Of a DNA stretch of 64,000 nt, positions 13,300-26,095 are shown one piece after another. This DNA is from Capitella teleta. Taxonomy: Eukaryota > Annelida > Polychaeta > Capitellidae. The stretch is from the NCBI GenBank assembly GCA_000328365.1, contig KB302448.1, positions 65,980 to 129,979 of the forward strand, in the 5' to 3' direction. How positions within the stretch are numbered: position 1 is the stretch's first letter; every line of letters starts with the position of its first letter. The translations under genes were made by a program, and so were the position numbers. The notes under the pieces were generated by a model, which worked only from the letters and a program-made list of their open reading frames with translations, had not been told where the DNA came from and did not search any database.

Positions 13300-16200
13300 C
13301 AATAATGTGTTTACAGAAGCGAGATCGCTTTTGCGCCACATCAAATGAGGAGTTACACAGGAGAATGCCAAAAGTGAAAAACTTATACATTGGGGAAAAA
13401 AAAATATACGTATTTAACTGATACTATATATGAATAGATTTTTAGAATTCTTGTAATAAATGTGAATCTAAAATTTATAAATTTTTGTCAGATGTTCGGC
13501 AGAGGTGTACACTTACTTTATAATTTGATTGCCATATTGTGTTCCGACCATGGACCAAGGGATTTAGGCGAAAACATAGATGCAGGAGTAGCCAGCATAT
13601 GGTGAGAGAGATAAATTGAAAATATAGTGCTACGATAAATATACAAGTCGCGAATATTAAACAAAGAGCATTCGTGAAACATTCGTGCAGTCTGGGTTAG
13701 GAAGGGAGCCTTGTTGATTAGGCTTTTTTTTCTGTAAAATGAAGAGTCTATTAATTATGTCATTATTAATTATGTATTAATTTTGTTAGAAGATTTCCCC
13801 CAAATCATGTTGCAGTGTGTAAGGTAAGGCAGTATGAGACTTATATAGAGCATAAGTAGTCGATCTGTTTACACATGTGCTATTCTGGATAGTCTGCGAA
13901 TGATACCTATTGATTTTGAGACTTTGTTACAGGTGTGGGTGATGTGCTCAGAATGTACTTCAAGAAAGTTTATGCATTTAGCTGTGTCAATAATATAACC
14001 ATCAATAGACAAGGGAAGAGAAGAATCACTTGACTTGATGGCTTGAAATAGTGAGCAAAGCTTTTTTTTTTTTTTTGACCATTGGTTAGTTGTTGTTACA
14101 TATATTTTGTTATTGGATTAGAAAGGAAAAGAAAATTATGAAGAGTAAACAGCATCGAGTGTGTGTGTGTTTTGGAAACATTGAGCAAAAGTCTATTGCA
14201 TTTCAAGTATTTTGTCAGAGCTATAAATCCGTATAAAATTTATCTTCTATTTCCTTAATATTTTTTACCGGAGAGGAATAAATTTGTATCATCGGCATAC
14301 ATTATAGGATTACAGGATTTTAGAGCATTCGGTAGATCGTTTATGCATACATGTATTAGGAATAACAATGGACCAAGAATACTCCCTTGCGGTGCACCAC
14401 ATGTTATATAGGAAGTACAGATGAGACGCTATTTTTTTTTTTTTTTTTTTTTTCACTGATTGTTTCCTTTTACTGAGGTAGTTTTTAAGAGGTCAATGGC
14501 ATTTCCACGAATGCTATAATGTACTAATTTTTTTCAATAAGATATTAAAATCTACTGTGTCAAAGGCCTTTTTGAGATCCTGAAATAGGCCTATTACATA
14601 TTGTCGGGAATCTAAAGAGGATATTATATTGCCTGTTGTTCACAGATAAGGCCATTTCACTATTGATTTTTTTTTTTTTTTTCGAAACAATCGTGATTAC
14701 AGTTTTTTTTACATCACATGAATTAGAATTGCTTATTAAACATTTATGTATAGCCTACATTTTGCCTAGTTGCTATATTTTTTTCTTTTCTTTTTTTTTT
14801 TTTCCTCTTCATTTAATTACTGTAATGTTACTGTTACGAAATAAATGATATATATTGCAAGGTAGTCACTAATTATTCCATTCTGTTGTAAAAATGCATA
14901 GGTTCTATCATTTAGTAATATTTCCATTAATTTTGAAAATGCTGACAAAACAGATATCGACGGATACAACGGACGCCTGTTGACGATGACCATGTCTTCG
15001 TAAAGCAGGATGCGGAGGGACGAATCGTCCAATCTCTTCTGACAGGTGTCGATGGTGCTTCGTAGTACGTTGCGCACGGTTCTGATCTGTCGCTCCCAGA
15101 CTCCTCCAGCATGACTTGCGGTCGGCACGTTGAACTTGAAGTCGCATCGAGCGGGTGCCAGGGCGGTTTGTATCCTATGCGGATGAATGTCTGTGAGGCC
15201 AGCCCTCCGCTCGTTGTGCCTTGATCACACCATCACACCAGATGGTGTGAACGGCCCCGAAGAAGATAGTTTTCTACCTCCACGTTATTAAGAGCTTTGA
15301 AGATTGGGGTTATATTAGCAAATTTTAGTTCATCTAGTACTTGATTATGTTCAAAGATTAGGTTCACTATGTGAGTTAATGGCCGAGAAATATCAAAACG
15401 ATCAGTTTAATTATGTTTGGTTTTAACTTGTCATGTGCTGCTGAGGCAGTTGTTTTTAATTTATTAATGGCTAATCTAATTTTATTTATTGTTACTGGTG
15501 TGAGAAAGAGAGAGTTTGGATAAGAACCACTTAGGTAGTCTTCAAAGTTTGAGTCAACGTTGGGTATTATTGAGGCAAGTTTGGGTCCAGCACTTACGAA
15601 GTATTGGTTAAATAAATTCGAAATCATATCTTCGTCGTAACAGAGTTTGTTGTTGATTAGAAACTCGTTGCTGAGTGAGCTTCTCTTCTTCGACCCAATG
15701 AGTTTTTTCACAGTGCTCAAGTGATTTTTCATGTTATGTCTATTTTCGTCTAAATAAGTCCTTGTTTATTATTCTTTTTAGCATGAGCTATTAAATCACT
15801 AAGTCTATTTTGTTTATTTTTTATGTGCTAATTCATTTGCGATATTTTCATGCCTTTTATAATCTAAGTATAATTTTTTTTTTTTTTTTTTTGTGTGTTT
15901 TATTGAAACAATGATTCCTTTTGTGATCCAATTATTACTCTCCCTCTTTTTGCCCTTCTTGTTGACTATCGGGAACGATGATTCATAATGTTTGTAATTT
16001 TATTCAAGAGCCTAGAATATGCATCACATGGATCGTTAGAACTCGTTATGTCCTGTCATGATTTATTATTTATTAAATGCTTATATTTATTTATATTATT
16101 TTGTGTAAAGGACCTAAATGAAATTATTTTATCACATATTATATATGTCTTGAGTGGTTTGGAGACAGAATAGTGGGTAGTGATCTGAAATAACAGTGTG

Positions 16201-16375
16201 GATGACACCGATTTCATGTTTAGTAGTTATATTGTTATATTGTTTGAGAAGATGTTGTCTATTAATGTGGATCTGTTGTTGACCTGCCTTGTTGGACTAT
16301 TTATTAGAGGTAGGTGAGATTCTTGAGTACATCAGATCAAAAAACTGAGAAGCATTGGCATTGTCTGGGTAAAGA
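13300..16375 (-). mobile_element. Degenerate CR1/L2-like LINE, interrupted
   Basis: Read on the minus strand from high to low coordinates, the order is that of a LINE ORF2. The C-terminal part of an endonuclease lies at about 16180-16373, with STLIDNIF. The N-terminal reverse-transcriptase region lies at 15270-15732, ending with NITPIFK. An RT piece with FSKLMEILLNDR is at about 14860-14945. The palm is at about 14200-14640, with DLKKAFDTVDF, GAPQGSILGPLLF and the catalytic MYADDT. A thumb-like tail follows near 13640-13740. The frame is broken repeatedly and T runs interrupt it, so it is dead. A BEL/Pao fragment sits inside it at about 14945-15260. Confidence 0.8.
14945..15260 (-). mobile_element. 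BEL/Pao LTR-retrotransposon fragment (fossil)
   Basis: A short stretch on the minus strand resembles the C-terminal half of a BEL/Pao integrase, including the family's GGVWERQIRTVR block. No LTRs, protease or reverse transcriptase of this family are nearby. It is a broken remnant of about 0.3 kb lying within an older LINE reading frame. Confidence 0.75.
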
Positions 16376-16379
16376 GAGA

Positions 16380-16515
16380 TAAATAAAAATAAATAATAAA
16401 ATTTTATTTTATAAAGCGTAAAATCACACACAAAGAGTGCTCGAAACGCTGAGCGGTGAAAACAGAGAATCACATCGTAAAATTAGATAAAATATTCCAT
16501 AAAAAGAAGCGTTTT

Positions 16516-16556
<41 letters not shown>

Positions 16557-17477
16557 ACAGGTATTGAGTCTACCAGTCGAAGCCTGTCTGGTAATGCGTT
16601 CCATGTTTCAGGCGCGTGTCTTTCAATTGCTCGACTTTGCACGGAGTTGGTGGAGCGCTGAACTCTTATAGTAGATGGTGTTGGTCGGAAGAACGGAGAG
16701 CTCGCGTTGGTGAGGCGCTGTGTATCAGCTCACACAAATAACTGAGTGCCATGTCATGGACACACTTAAAAGTCAACAGTGCAATTTTGAATTTAATCCG
16801 TTGAGCAACAGGCAGCCAGTGCAGATCCATCGGAACCGGCGAGATGAGATGTGTTGGCGAGTTTTCGTCCGTGTATGGATTCTTGCGGCGATATTCTGGA
16901 TGCGCTGCAGCTTCATCAACAGCCTTTGAGGGAGTCCGTACAGGAGCGCATTGCCATAGTCCAGCCGGGATGAAATGAACGCATGTATCAGCTGCTCACG
17001 TGCTTTCCTAGTGAGAAGATGACGTATGCGCCCGATGTTGTACAAGTGGTATCGGGCAGACTTGCACACAGAGATGATGTAACGCTCCATGTTGATTATT
17101 GTTCAACCGTTTGTCAAACATCACTCCAATATAGCGAACTGCCTCGGATGCTGTCACCTGTGTGTCACCGATCTGGATCGCAGGTGTTCCAGGAGGTACT
17201 TGATCAGCAATGTTTTTGGAGGCCACGAACAGAAGTTCAGTTTGTTTTTGTTTTTGTTTTTTTGTTTTTTTATTATTATTCATTTTCAGCTGCTTTCCCC
17301 CCAAACACTGTCGCACTAGCTGCTTCTGCGCATTGCTGCATGCGGTCCACTGACTGGTTCATCTGGTTAGCTTCGAATGTGAGGTACAAGGACGAGTCGT
17401 CTGCGTATAAGTGATACTTCATTTCGAATGATTGAACCAGACGGCCCAGGGGTGCCGTGTACAGAGTAAATAACATA
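16380..17477 (-). mobile_element. CR1-like LINE fragment, 3' half
   Basis: On the minus strand, 17276-17476 encodes an RT palm piece with the catalytic YADDSSLYL motif. Segments at 17100-17240 (IGDTQVTASEAVRYIGVMFD) and 16773-17090 (RLDYGNALLYGLP, LQRIQNIAARI) continue the RT and thumb in other frames. A degenerate C-terminal ETWNALPDRLR segment lies near 16600. The 5' end is truncated at about 17477 and two or more frame changes are present, so it is inactive. A T run of about 38 bases at 16518-16555 lies inside it. Confidence 0.8.
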
Positions 17478-17726
17478 GATATCTATGTTAAGTCTCCAAG
17501 CAGCTCGGTAACTGTTTTTCCTATCCGATTTAATCGTGTGCGATAAACTTTACCCATTATTTTAGGATTTTCGCTTCTATACACGTCGTGGATACATGTA
17601 CTGGATAATGCAGTAAAGAGGCATGCATTATTTTAAGTAGGCTTGATTAAATTGTGAACCCTGAAGCTATGTTGTCCGAGGAGGTAAGCACTTGAGTGGT
17701 CCTGACCCGAGGACACGAGGTAGGCC

Positions 17727-17765
<39 letters not shown>
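17727..17765. repeat. (AAT)n microsatellite
   Basis: About 13 uninterrupted AAT units. It lies next to a TAGGCCTA palindrome, just downstream of the RTE-like LINE remnant. Confidence 0.95.
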
Positions 17766-17767
<2 letters not shown>

Positions 17768-17949
17768 GTTGATTTTGCTGAAACAACATGACAAATTGAA
17801 AAGTGAGTGGTGTAAAAGTGAAACAAAATTAAAGGTAGTTATGAATGACGTCGAATTCAATGTTAAGAATACTGTTAATATTATCACTATAGAAAAATCT
17901 GGGAGATGGAAATTTACAGAAGGATGATTAGTTCTTATAATTTGAAAAC

Positions 17950-18960
17950 GAGGGCACACACTGAGGACATGTTCCTCGTCCTGAATGACATTTAGGTCAC
18001 AATCCGTGCACAGTCGTTCATGGCGTGGCGTTCGAGACCATCGTTCTCGTTAGATGGCCAAATTGTGAGAAGATAGACGGAATTTCGTCAGGGCGCGTCT
18101 CTTATACTCGCAGACGGTTGGATCGGCGTACATTGGATGTGTGGTCAGAGCAGGATTCATCATAGTCCGGCAAGTCACGAATGTGCACCGTTCGAAGCTC
18201 AGCACACATTCTCTGGTAGCGTCTATTCCTTCAGCATCCATGTTATCCAGGAGGGCTTTTGCGTTCTTGAAGGCGGGTGTCCCTGCGTCCTGCGTGATGC
18301 ACCATACATGCATAAAAGGATCATCCACATCGTTCGCTCTCTCAAGGGTCAGCTTCTCGATGCATCTTCTCTGTGCATCTCTCACGTGCTCTTGGAGAGA
18401 GGGCAATCCAGCCTCAATCAGGCTCAGGTCCGTGACCGTGGTTTTTCCCAATCCCAAAAGTGATCCGATGCATGAAGAGTACATGGACGTTGCATGCTTC
18501 AGTGAGGCAGGGGATAACCATGACTCACACCCGTACAAAATGGCTGCCACAAGTGCCGCTGAGAAGACTTTCTTCTTCACCGCGAAAGGTGCATCGGGGT
18601 TTCTTCTTACGAAGGCTTCAAACTTGGCCACATGGCACATTTTGGCCGCAACTTGTGCTTTCACAGATGACGTCAGTCTGCCATCTTGCGTGAATCTTGC
18701 TCCAAGGTACGTATATATATCTCACAATTCGTGATGTTGAGATCGTCGTGGATGATTTGAGGTCATTAACCACGAGGGTAAACCAAAAACAAGAGGTTGG
18801 AGATCCCTATGGCACTCCAATTGTAGCATTGATAACTGCTGTTCTCAGAATCATCTTGGTGTTGGTGTAGATGGTGGCAATGGCTTTTAGCATTCTGGAT
18901 CCGCATCCTTGATCAACATTGTCAGCATGCTGTCTGAAATCGGGCTTTTCATATATTAAA
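17950..18960 (-). mobile_element. RTE-like LINE fragment, RT C-terminus
   Basis: The minus-strand frame at 18050-18664 contains AILYGCESWL and IEAGLPSLQEHV, typical of the region C-terminal to the RT palm in RTE-type LINEs. Farther 5' (about 18780-18960) an RT block of the GV.QGSPTS type is present, but the YADD block between them is missing, so there is an internal deletion. Beyond 18050 a Cys/His cluster (RLCTDCDLN...HVLSVCPRF) follows in another frame at about 17960-18040. It is inactive. The long plus-strand open frames over the same bases are shadows. Confidence 0.75.
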
Positions 18961-19090
18961 AAAACCCGGAATAAACATGTAAATTATACACAGTGCGCAC
19001 ACGTCCTCGTACTTTCTTAGTACAGAAACTAATCCAGAATTTGAGAAAGAAAATGTATAGAATTTTCTGAGTTATCTCATCTTCACGTGC

Positions 19091-19096
19091 AAAAAA
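19091..19096 (-). terminator. Pol III terminator of tRNA-Glu
   Basis: Six consecutive T on the minus strand, four bases after the tRNA discriminator base, is the standard Pol III stop signal. Confidence 0.85.
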
Positions 19097-19099
19097 CTT

Positions 19100-19171
19100 C
19101 TCCCAGTCGGGGAATCGAACCCCGGCCGCGGCGGTGAGAGCGCCGAATCCTAACCACTAGACCAACTGGGA
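19100..19171 (-). tRNA. tRNA-Glu (anticodon CTC)
   Basis: The minus strand folds as a 72-nt cloverleaf. The seven-base acceptor stem is fully paired (TCCCAGT with ACTGGGA). The D arm contains GGTCTAGTGG (A box), the anticodon loop reads CGCTCTCACC with anticodon CTC, and the T arm contains GGTTCGATTCC (B box). No intron is present. The sequence closely follows animal tRNA-Glu(CTC). A run of six T follows directly on the minus strand. An intact stem set plus a terminator argues for a functional gene rather than a SINE head. Confidence 0.95.
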
Positions 19172-19541
19172 ATCTGATTCAATGCTAACAATATTTAGCT
19201 GGTGAATTAGTTTTAAAGGGCCAACGAGATGAGTACCCCGCACTAGTGGTATTCATAGACATAAATAATGTCAATAACTTATGCCATCATAACGCATAGT
19301 TAGTCAGTGGTTATAATATTTGGGCCTGAGCTGAGCGCCACTTTGAGCTGAGTTCCGTGGGTGTGGCGCCCAAGATCCTGTAGTTTCTAGGATCCTGGTT
19401 GCTCAGCAGCGCTCTTTTTTTTTTTTCACTGAACATGAAGGACACTATAAAACATTTAAAAAATCTTTTTTTTTTATAATCTTATCGACAATTGACGATT
19501 CAAGTTAAATTTCTGAATTCCAATATTTTTGTATGAAATAA

Positions 19542-19575
<34 letters not shown>
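19542..19575. repeat. (ATT)n microsatellite
   Basis: About 11 ATT units in the AT-rich interval between the tRNA gene and the P450 gene. Nothing else is recognised at 19172-20033. Confidence 0.95.
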
Positions 19576-19576
<1 letters not shown>

Positions 19577-20033
19577 ATCAAAAACACAGGGCTTGTAAGG
19601 CAACGATCAAAGTAGTGCAGCAGATGAACCAAATAGTTTAGTTGATATGAGTTTGCAATAAGTTCATAGATGACCCCATATAACCTCTTCTTTTACTTAG
19701 GGTGGAAAATAAAATCCAATATATTTATTCTTGTCTTGCACAGATACTATGTCCATTATATGCATATGTTATGTACAGTTACTGAGTTAGTTAACCAAGA
19801 ATTAATTACATCCTGTTCAGCACAATACGTGCAATCAAATTATACAATATGCATGGTAATAATTCATTAAACAAAAATGTTAATTCAAAAGCAAGATTAC
19901 AAAAGTGAGTTGATGAATGTATCGAGGATATGCATCAGAAAACTAACAATCAAGATAATATAACATGAAACAAGAGACCAAAAAATGTGAAAAAAAAAAA
20001 AACACAAAAAAACCTGCATTGATTACTGTTGAG

Positions 20034-22247
20034 CTAATTACGATCAACCAACTTCACAGAAACAGGACGGTCTGGTTTCAATAAGCCAATTTGGACGACT
20101 TCCAGTGGTTTTTCATCTGCAGGGTGAATTTCAAACATTTGGGAAAGCTGCAAAATAATAACAAGGACTGTTATATAATATTATAAGTAATTTTTTTATG
20201 TGTATAGGGTGTTTCAAATTTCAGTACTTGTTATGATAATTCTTGCATGGAGATATTAGGTGAGACAAACCCTCGCAGTGAGCAGTTGAAGTTCCAACTC
20301 TGCGACTCTTCTCCCCAAACACATTCTCGTACCAAATCCGAAGGGAAGCCAAGCAAAATTATGAATTCTCTTCTTGACGTCCGAGTCATCTCGCAACCAG
20401 CGTTCTGGTTTGAAAACATTTGGTTCAGGGAAAATATCAGGGTCACGACAAATTTGGAAAACTCCCACAAGAACAGTGGTCTGTGGAAAAGATTGAGTTA
20501 AAGAGGTGGAAGGGAAAATTAATACAAAACCCACATCAGCAGGAACAAGATAGCCTTGAATGGCAGTCTCTTCCGAAAGAATCCGCGTGATGGTCCCAGC
20601 TACTGGGTACATTCTATACGCACAAAATTTCAAAATGACAAATAGAAATAAATATACAACCAACCGAAGCACTTCTTTGATGATAGCTTTGAGATAGGGC
20701 AAGTTCTGAATGTCAGAATTTGACAGAACCTGGTCCTTGCCGACAACACTGCTAACCTCCTGGTGCAGCTTTTTCTGAATGTCGGGATTTCTGGCAAGCA
20801 TTTCAATAACCCATTGCATCGTGTTTGATGTCTAAGAACAGGAGTGTCAATTTCACGTAAAAAGCAATTTGGTCTACGATTTATTTGATTTAAAAATACT
20901 TAACTGTGTCGACCGCAGCCATCATGAGTTCAGCTGTACTTGAGTAGATTTCCCCTCGAGACATGTCTTTGTGAAGGACAAGATTTGCAAGGAATCCGTC
21001 AATTTCTTCCCCTTTCTCAATTTTCTCATCAATTTCCATCACTTTCTTATCAATGTATTTCTTTCCTGACAAATAAGGGAGTTTATAGTTAAGTGAAACG
21101 ATTTTGAAATGTATTTGTTCAAACATTTTCAAAACTAACAATTCAAACTGATTTTCTCTTGTTTTGATAAAAAGAGATCAAATTGTGGGTGTTTCGTAGA
21201 TAGAATACAGCAGTTTCCAGGGAGCACGATATTCACATTACCTGATGAATTACTGACCATTTATTGATTTAGATTATCTATGCGATGTGACTTACCCGTA
21301 GTGAAAATGGTCTTCCACGCTTCATCGTGTTCTTTCAAATTGGAATAAGCAAAAACTTTGTTCAGTTTCCGTGGCAACATGAAGAGGGTGCCGGTTGTTC
21401 TGAAAATGCTTTCCACGGCTCTGATGAACTTCTGCATCTCTTCTGAACGCGAATCCTGCAGTCCACCGAAGCGAGTTTCGTACAAAACTGTGCCAATCAC
21501 TGAACGAAAAACAATCATTGATAATGCTGCAGTAATGGTTGACAAAATTATGAAAAGCAATTAAGGATTACAATTAGTACAAAACGCTTACTTTCAAGCG
21601 ACCAATTGAAAAGCTCCACATCAATCTTTTCAATCACACCATCTTGATTTTTGTTACGGAGATATTTAAGTCGATCAACAAAATCTGTGACGACTAAGTT
21701 GAAGTTATCTGTGTAAAGCTTCACTTGGTTAGGACGCAACATTTTTTTATCCAAGACCCTTCTCTGCCTCTTCCATGTTGGGCCATTCCTGAATTATGAA
21801 AATTAAATCAACAAATAAAGAAGCATGAAATCTATCTTACACCGTAAGAACACCCAACTCTTTATCATTCAACTCCCTCCATTCCTTCCATGATTGAACC
21901 ATAATCCTTGCAGGGTATTTCCCATCCAGTCTCAGCAGCCTCTCAATCGCGGGGACATCATTCAACCAGATCATATTGAGTGCGGGGAATTTAATATGAA
22001 ACACACTGCCGTACTTCTTGAAGGCGTCGTATGTGTACCAGTGAGCGTACTTCATCTCCTCAGCACCAGCCAACGTCTTCACCGCCAGCATGGTCGTCTC
22101 GAACGTAGACGGCCCCGGCATTTCTGAGAACGGTCTCGGCTCATCCTCGAGGGGCGCTGGATGTGATGAAGTGGAGTACCTCTGGATCTGAGATGGCTTG
22201 AAGCAGCGGCCAGATAGGCCTCTGCTCAAGCGAGGCAGGAGCGACAT
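20034..22247 (-). CDS. Mitochondrial-clan cytochrome P450
   Basis: Eight exons on the minus strand: 22247-21841, 21788-21592, 21499-21296, 21065-20905, 20831-20665, 20613-20535, 20480-20271, 20147-20034. They sum to 1539 nt, or 512 residues, and stay in frame. The N-terminus (MSLLPRLSRGLSGR..., rich in Arg and Ser, no acidic residue until the PLEDEP stretch) looks like a mitochondrial targeting peptide. P450 landmarks are all visible: WKRQRR helix C, I-helix AAVDTTSNT, K-helix KEVLR (ExxR), PERWL, and the heme loop FGFGTRMCLGRR with the axial Cys. HWYTYDAFKKYGSVFH and the C-terminus suit the CYP11/24/27 or invertebrate mitochondrial clan, which takes electrons from adrenodoxin. The substrate cannot be told from sequence. 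An in-frame ATG four codons upstream (22259) is possible, but TTGCAG before the chosen ATG could instead be a splice acceptor. Confidence 0.92.
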
Positions 22248-22259
22248 TGTCTGCAACAT

Positions 22260-25200
22260 TTAAAATGATAAGAAAACATTAAATAACCACGCTACAACTT
22301 ACCATCTATACTGTAATAGATTTAAGAAATAACAATCATACAACACAACACAAATTATGCTAATAATGTTCTCGAAATATCTTCAACTTATCACAACAGC
22401 GCTACAGACCAAAGTTAAATTGCGGAGATTCAGAATAAATATAACGCAAGGTTCAGAATCTAGATGAAGAAGCACTTTATATTTGTAGATGGGAAAAAAT
22501 GCATTACTGGGTAGCAATGCAAACAGCCATGAGTTATAAATAAGGCAGTAGCAAAGGAGGTCTTGCTGACATTGCATACTTATTAGACCAAATCATATGT
22601 GCTACAGCTGTTGCACTCAATGATTTCTGCTCTTCATAAAATACATGCTATGCCTGTATTTATAAGCTTAGTGATTCAGTAAAACATTAATATAACTTAA
22701 ACTCGTTCTTATCCTCGCTTTTAAGTATAAGGAGTTTAAGGACCCTTGAAGTTTGATTATAACCGGCATTCAGATATAATTATTTACAGGGTAATGATTA
22801 TATTTAATTAGCGCATATTTAATTATGCGGTATATATAATTTAAAATTATTTCTTGAAGGGGTTTATTGATATGAGCTTGATAATAAAAATAACTTGAGA
22901 GTAATGACCAGTATGTACAACTTCAAGTATAGTCATAGTGCAAATATAATCATGTACAATTGCACATTATTATATTATAATCATGTGCAATTGTACATAT
23001 GATTACGGGTATATTGAGACAACCAGCAAATGTAGCGAACGCTGGTCATGATTCACTAGACAACCAGTAGCCTGAGTAGGCACACGATTACCAGATTACG
23101 GTATGTGACTATAAACAATCACAGGGAGTCTTACCAGTGGGCTCTGGTTACATGAAATGCCTATGAAGCCTCCTAGACAGTATATAATATCATATATAGA
23201 CAGTAAGCATTCACTGCATTGAGTTTGGTCTATATATACTAGCTGTCATACTACAGCGAGACCCAGGTACGCAGACCTCGCCCGATTTATCTGTGATAGG
23301 TCCATGCTAGTCTCGTTCCAAGACTCAATATTGGTAATTAGACAGGCCCAGATTATGGCTATATATGGAGTTATGTCCATACCTACTCGCTCACTGGTAA
23401 GCAGGTAAGACCCCCTATGTTACTATGTAAACAAACATTCAGTCATTGAACTAATTCACATTATCACATGCCAGCTGAGCTGTAATGCCTGAGGTGCCAG
23501 GCGTTATCACATGACTTTCCGAAGTTACGCAATTAATAACATGGTATCTTACCTGCACCGAAGAGATTATCAAATCCCTCCTCAAAAGGCTCTAAACAGC
23601 TGCTTAAATGCCTCGTTGAAAGTCGAAACGGTGTTGAATGAAGCAAGGCTGAGCAAGAAGGTCAAGGTCGTTGTGCACTCAATTCGCACTCACGGAAAGA
23701 GCGGTTACAGCGACCGATGCTCGTAAGCAGGTCAGCCTTAGGGTGACCACGTGATAGACTGATGGAAATATATTACATAATTCAATATAACATTAATTTC
23801 GGCCTATCATGTTAATATATGCAGCATGTAGAATGTATCGAATTACATGCGTGAACATAAATTTTGGTATTAAATTGTGAATGTAATTAATACTATATGT
23901 AGTATTGGTAATTGTTTTGACAAATTTGCGGCGCAGACGCGCGTATTTTCCCGGGAAATCGGCGACCGACATCGCTCGAGTGCACGACTGCCTCTCTACA
24001 AATGCGAGCATTATCACATCATCGCACTCTCACAGTTGAAAAGTATTAAACTATTGTAAATTTATACTTAATTAGACTTACTGCAACACGTCTTCACTTC
24101 CAAATTCAAGCAAGATTCAATTAAGAGTACATAATCCATTAGTTGAAAACCACAATGTGGTTCATCTATTAGTAATTAACAGATTAATATAATCCAGTAC
24201 ACTGCATGGCACGGTGATTATTGTAAATGTACCGTCCTGCCAATGCGGAAAACTAGAGCTTGATATTATATTATTGAAGCATTCCTGTCAACACAGTTCA
24301 ACAGAATGACCTCATTTCGCAATTCGGTGCACGTGCAGAGTACACAAAATAAATTCTGAGAAAGGCGCTCTGTCGAAGCCGAGAGACGAAAATCGCAGTT
24401 CTATGAAAGCGTTCAGCGGACTTCAGCCCCCATCTCTTCTCGTGTGCGCTTGGGACTAAGAATATCGTGCAAACGTACGTACGCCACGTCGATTACTACA
24501 GCGCGCTGTTCCTTGTTTGCTATTTTGTTTACATGTATTTCAGTTGTTTTGGGTGTCGGCTTATCAACCGTCCTTTTAAAATTCCGATACTAGTATTATT
24601 TATGATTTTATGAGTACAACTGAATATGAAATGAATCCGACCGAAACGCACTCAACTGCTCCTTTTTCAACTGATTAATTCCAATCCCTAAATAATTGTA
24701 CTTCAAGCCGACTTCCCGTCAAGCACGCTCTTTCTTGATAAAAATTATTAAAAATTATTATTATGATAACAATATTCATCTTGACCCAAATCACGCAAGG
24801 CATTCGCCCTGTATAAATTATGCAAATAAGTCGAATGGCTGTGTGGGTTGAGTTTTTTTTTTAATTGAGTTTAAGAACTTCTTGGAATGTCGGCGTAAAT
24901 TTACTGAGTTTAATTGCTAGGAAATACTGGACGAAATTTAATTTTGAAGTGTGGCTTATTCATAATAGATGATTATAATGGCTCCTTATGCGACATAGTC
25001 AAGACAATCATAAGGAAGTTTATGCAATCGAGGCGAGCCTGCGTTGGAAGCACGCAGGAGATGCCCAGAACGTGCGCATATGTCACGTGCCCGGGGTGGA
25101 CAGGACACACATTCTCCGTCTAATTGGCCAGCATCGCGATCCAGTCCCTGTAGACGGCAGCCTTTAGGGCTAGCCAAGGAATGACGAACTGCTCTGGATA

Positions 25201-25600
25201 CGTGAAGTGGCCGCTGGTCGACGGAGAACTCCCCCGATTTACAACGAACACTTTCTTTTATTGGAGAAATCGAGCACAGGTGGAGATTGATTACAGGGTG
25301 CGGGCGTTTTACAGCCCAACCTTTACAACATGAGGTTACGTAATACATCGTAAATACATAAAATCAGGTGTCACAGGTGGTCAGGCAAAATGAAAAAGTA
25401 ATTAAACATTTAAATTGGTTTGGGGACAGGGGTAACCTCGACACATACGTGGTCCCAAGCCACGGATGAGTGGTCAGCCCTGCGCGCAGAATCCTCACTT
25501 CAGCTAGATCACCAACGAGCTTCAGAACATGTACTTGGAAGCAACGACGATAATGCATAATACAGTATTTTTAGCGCGTCTGCCAATGCCCATGTATTTT
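22260..25600. other. Intergenic, upstream of the P450 gene
   Basis: No gene is recognised in this 3.3 kb. It is AT-rich with a palindromic patch around 22950-23000 (TGTACAATTGCACA then TGTGCAATTGTACA). Short open frames lack motifs. A P450 promoter is expected at the left side but no clear core element could be assigned. Confidence 0.4.
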
Positions 25601-25627
25601 GAGGCCAGAAAAAATTCCAGTTTTTAA

Positions 25628-26028
25628 AGAGGACCTCTGTTCATTTTGGAACCTTTATAGATCGGTTCTGTGGGCCTTATTGAGTGACGAGAAACCATTT
25701 TCGAAAAGTTTGGCCAACTGTGAATGATATTAAAGAAAATTAAAATACGAATTTCCTGGCGAGATTTCTTTTATGAGAAATGCTGAAAGATCTGCTCACT
25801 CGACGGCTCCCATTGTTAACAATAGAAGAAATACTTTTATGCCGTCACGACGGTATGAAATCGAACGCGAGAAGAAAGCGAGATTTTAAACCTCTCAAAT
25901 TCGATGTATCTAGGAATTAGCCCACCGCAAGCGTATTGTCTAACAATATGTCAGTCAAAGGGCGTTTTTGTCTTTTGGAGTGAATCCTCTATCATCCGTT
26001 AATGTTTCAAAACAACCGGAGGTCCTCT
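25628..26028. mobile_element. TTAA-flanked MITE, 401 bp
   Basis: The ends are inverted: AGAGGACCTC at the left and GAGGTCCTCT at the right, perfect over 10 bp and recognisable over about 26 bp. Each side is flanked by TTAA (25624-25627 and 26029-26032). A related host repeat at about 53224-53302 carries the same flanks joined through a single TTAA (53246-53249), that is, the empty site. TTAA duplication is characteristic of piggyBac-type and Kolobok-type transposases. No coding capacity is visible. Confidence 0.85.
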
Positions 26029-26032
26029 TTAA

Positions 26033-26095
26033 CCCACAATTACATCAGAGGATATCTGAGATCGCCGCTGACGAATAGGCTAGGTAGAGCGGCCA
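26033..26095. repeat. Dispersed host repeat, second half
   Basis: The segment containing TCTGAGATCGCCGCTGACGA and AATAGGCTAG is shared with 53250-53302. The first half of the same repeat lies at about 25600-25627. The full unit is about 80 bp and of unknown class. Confidence 0.65.

Noticed and set aside
17727-17765. Regularly spaced repeat considered as a CRISPR array
   Set aside because: It is a pure trinucleotide microsatellite in an animal genome with no spacers.
18137-18734. Two plus-strand open frames of 108 and 197 codons
   Set aside because: Antisense to the LINE RT C-terminus, whose minus-strand translation carries recognised motifs.
25000-25560. Stretch considered as a possible LTR or gene fragment
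   Set aside because: No paired copy, no end motifs and no coding similarity were found within the window.
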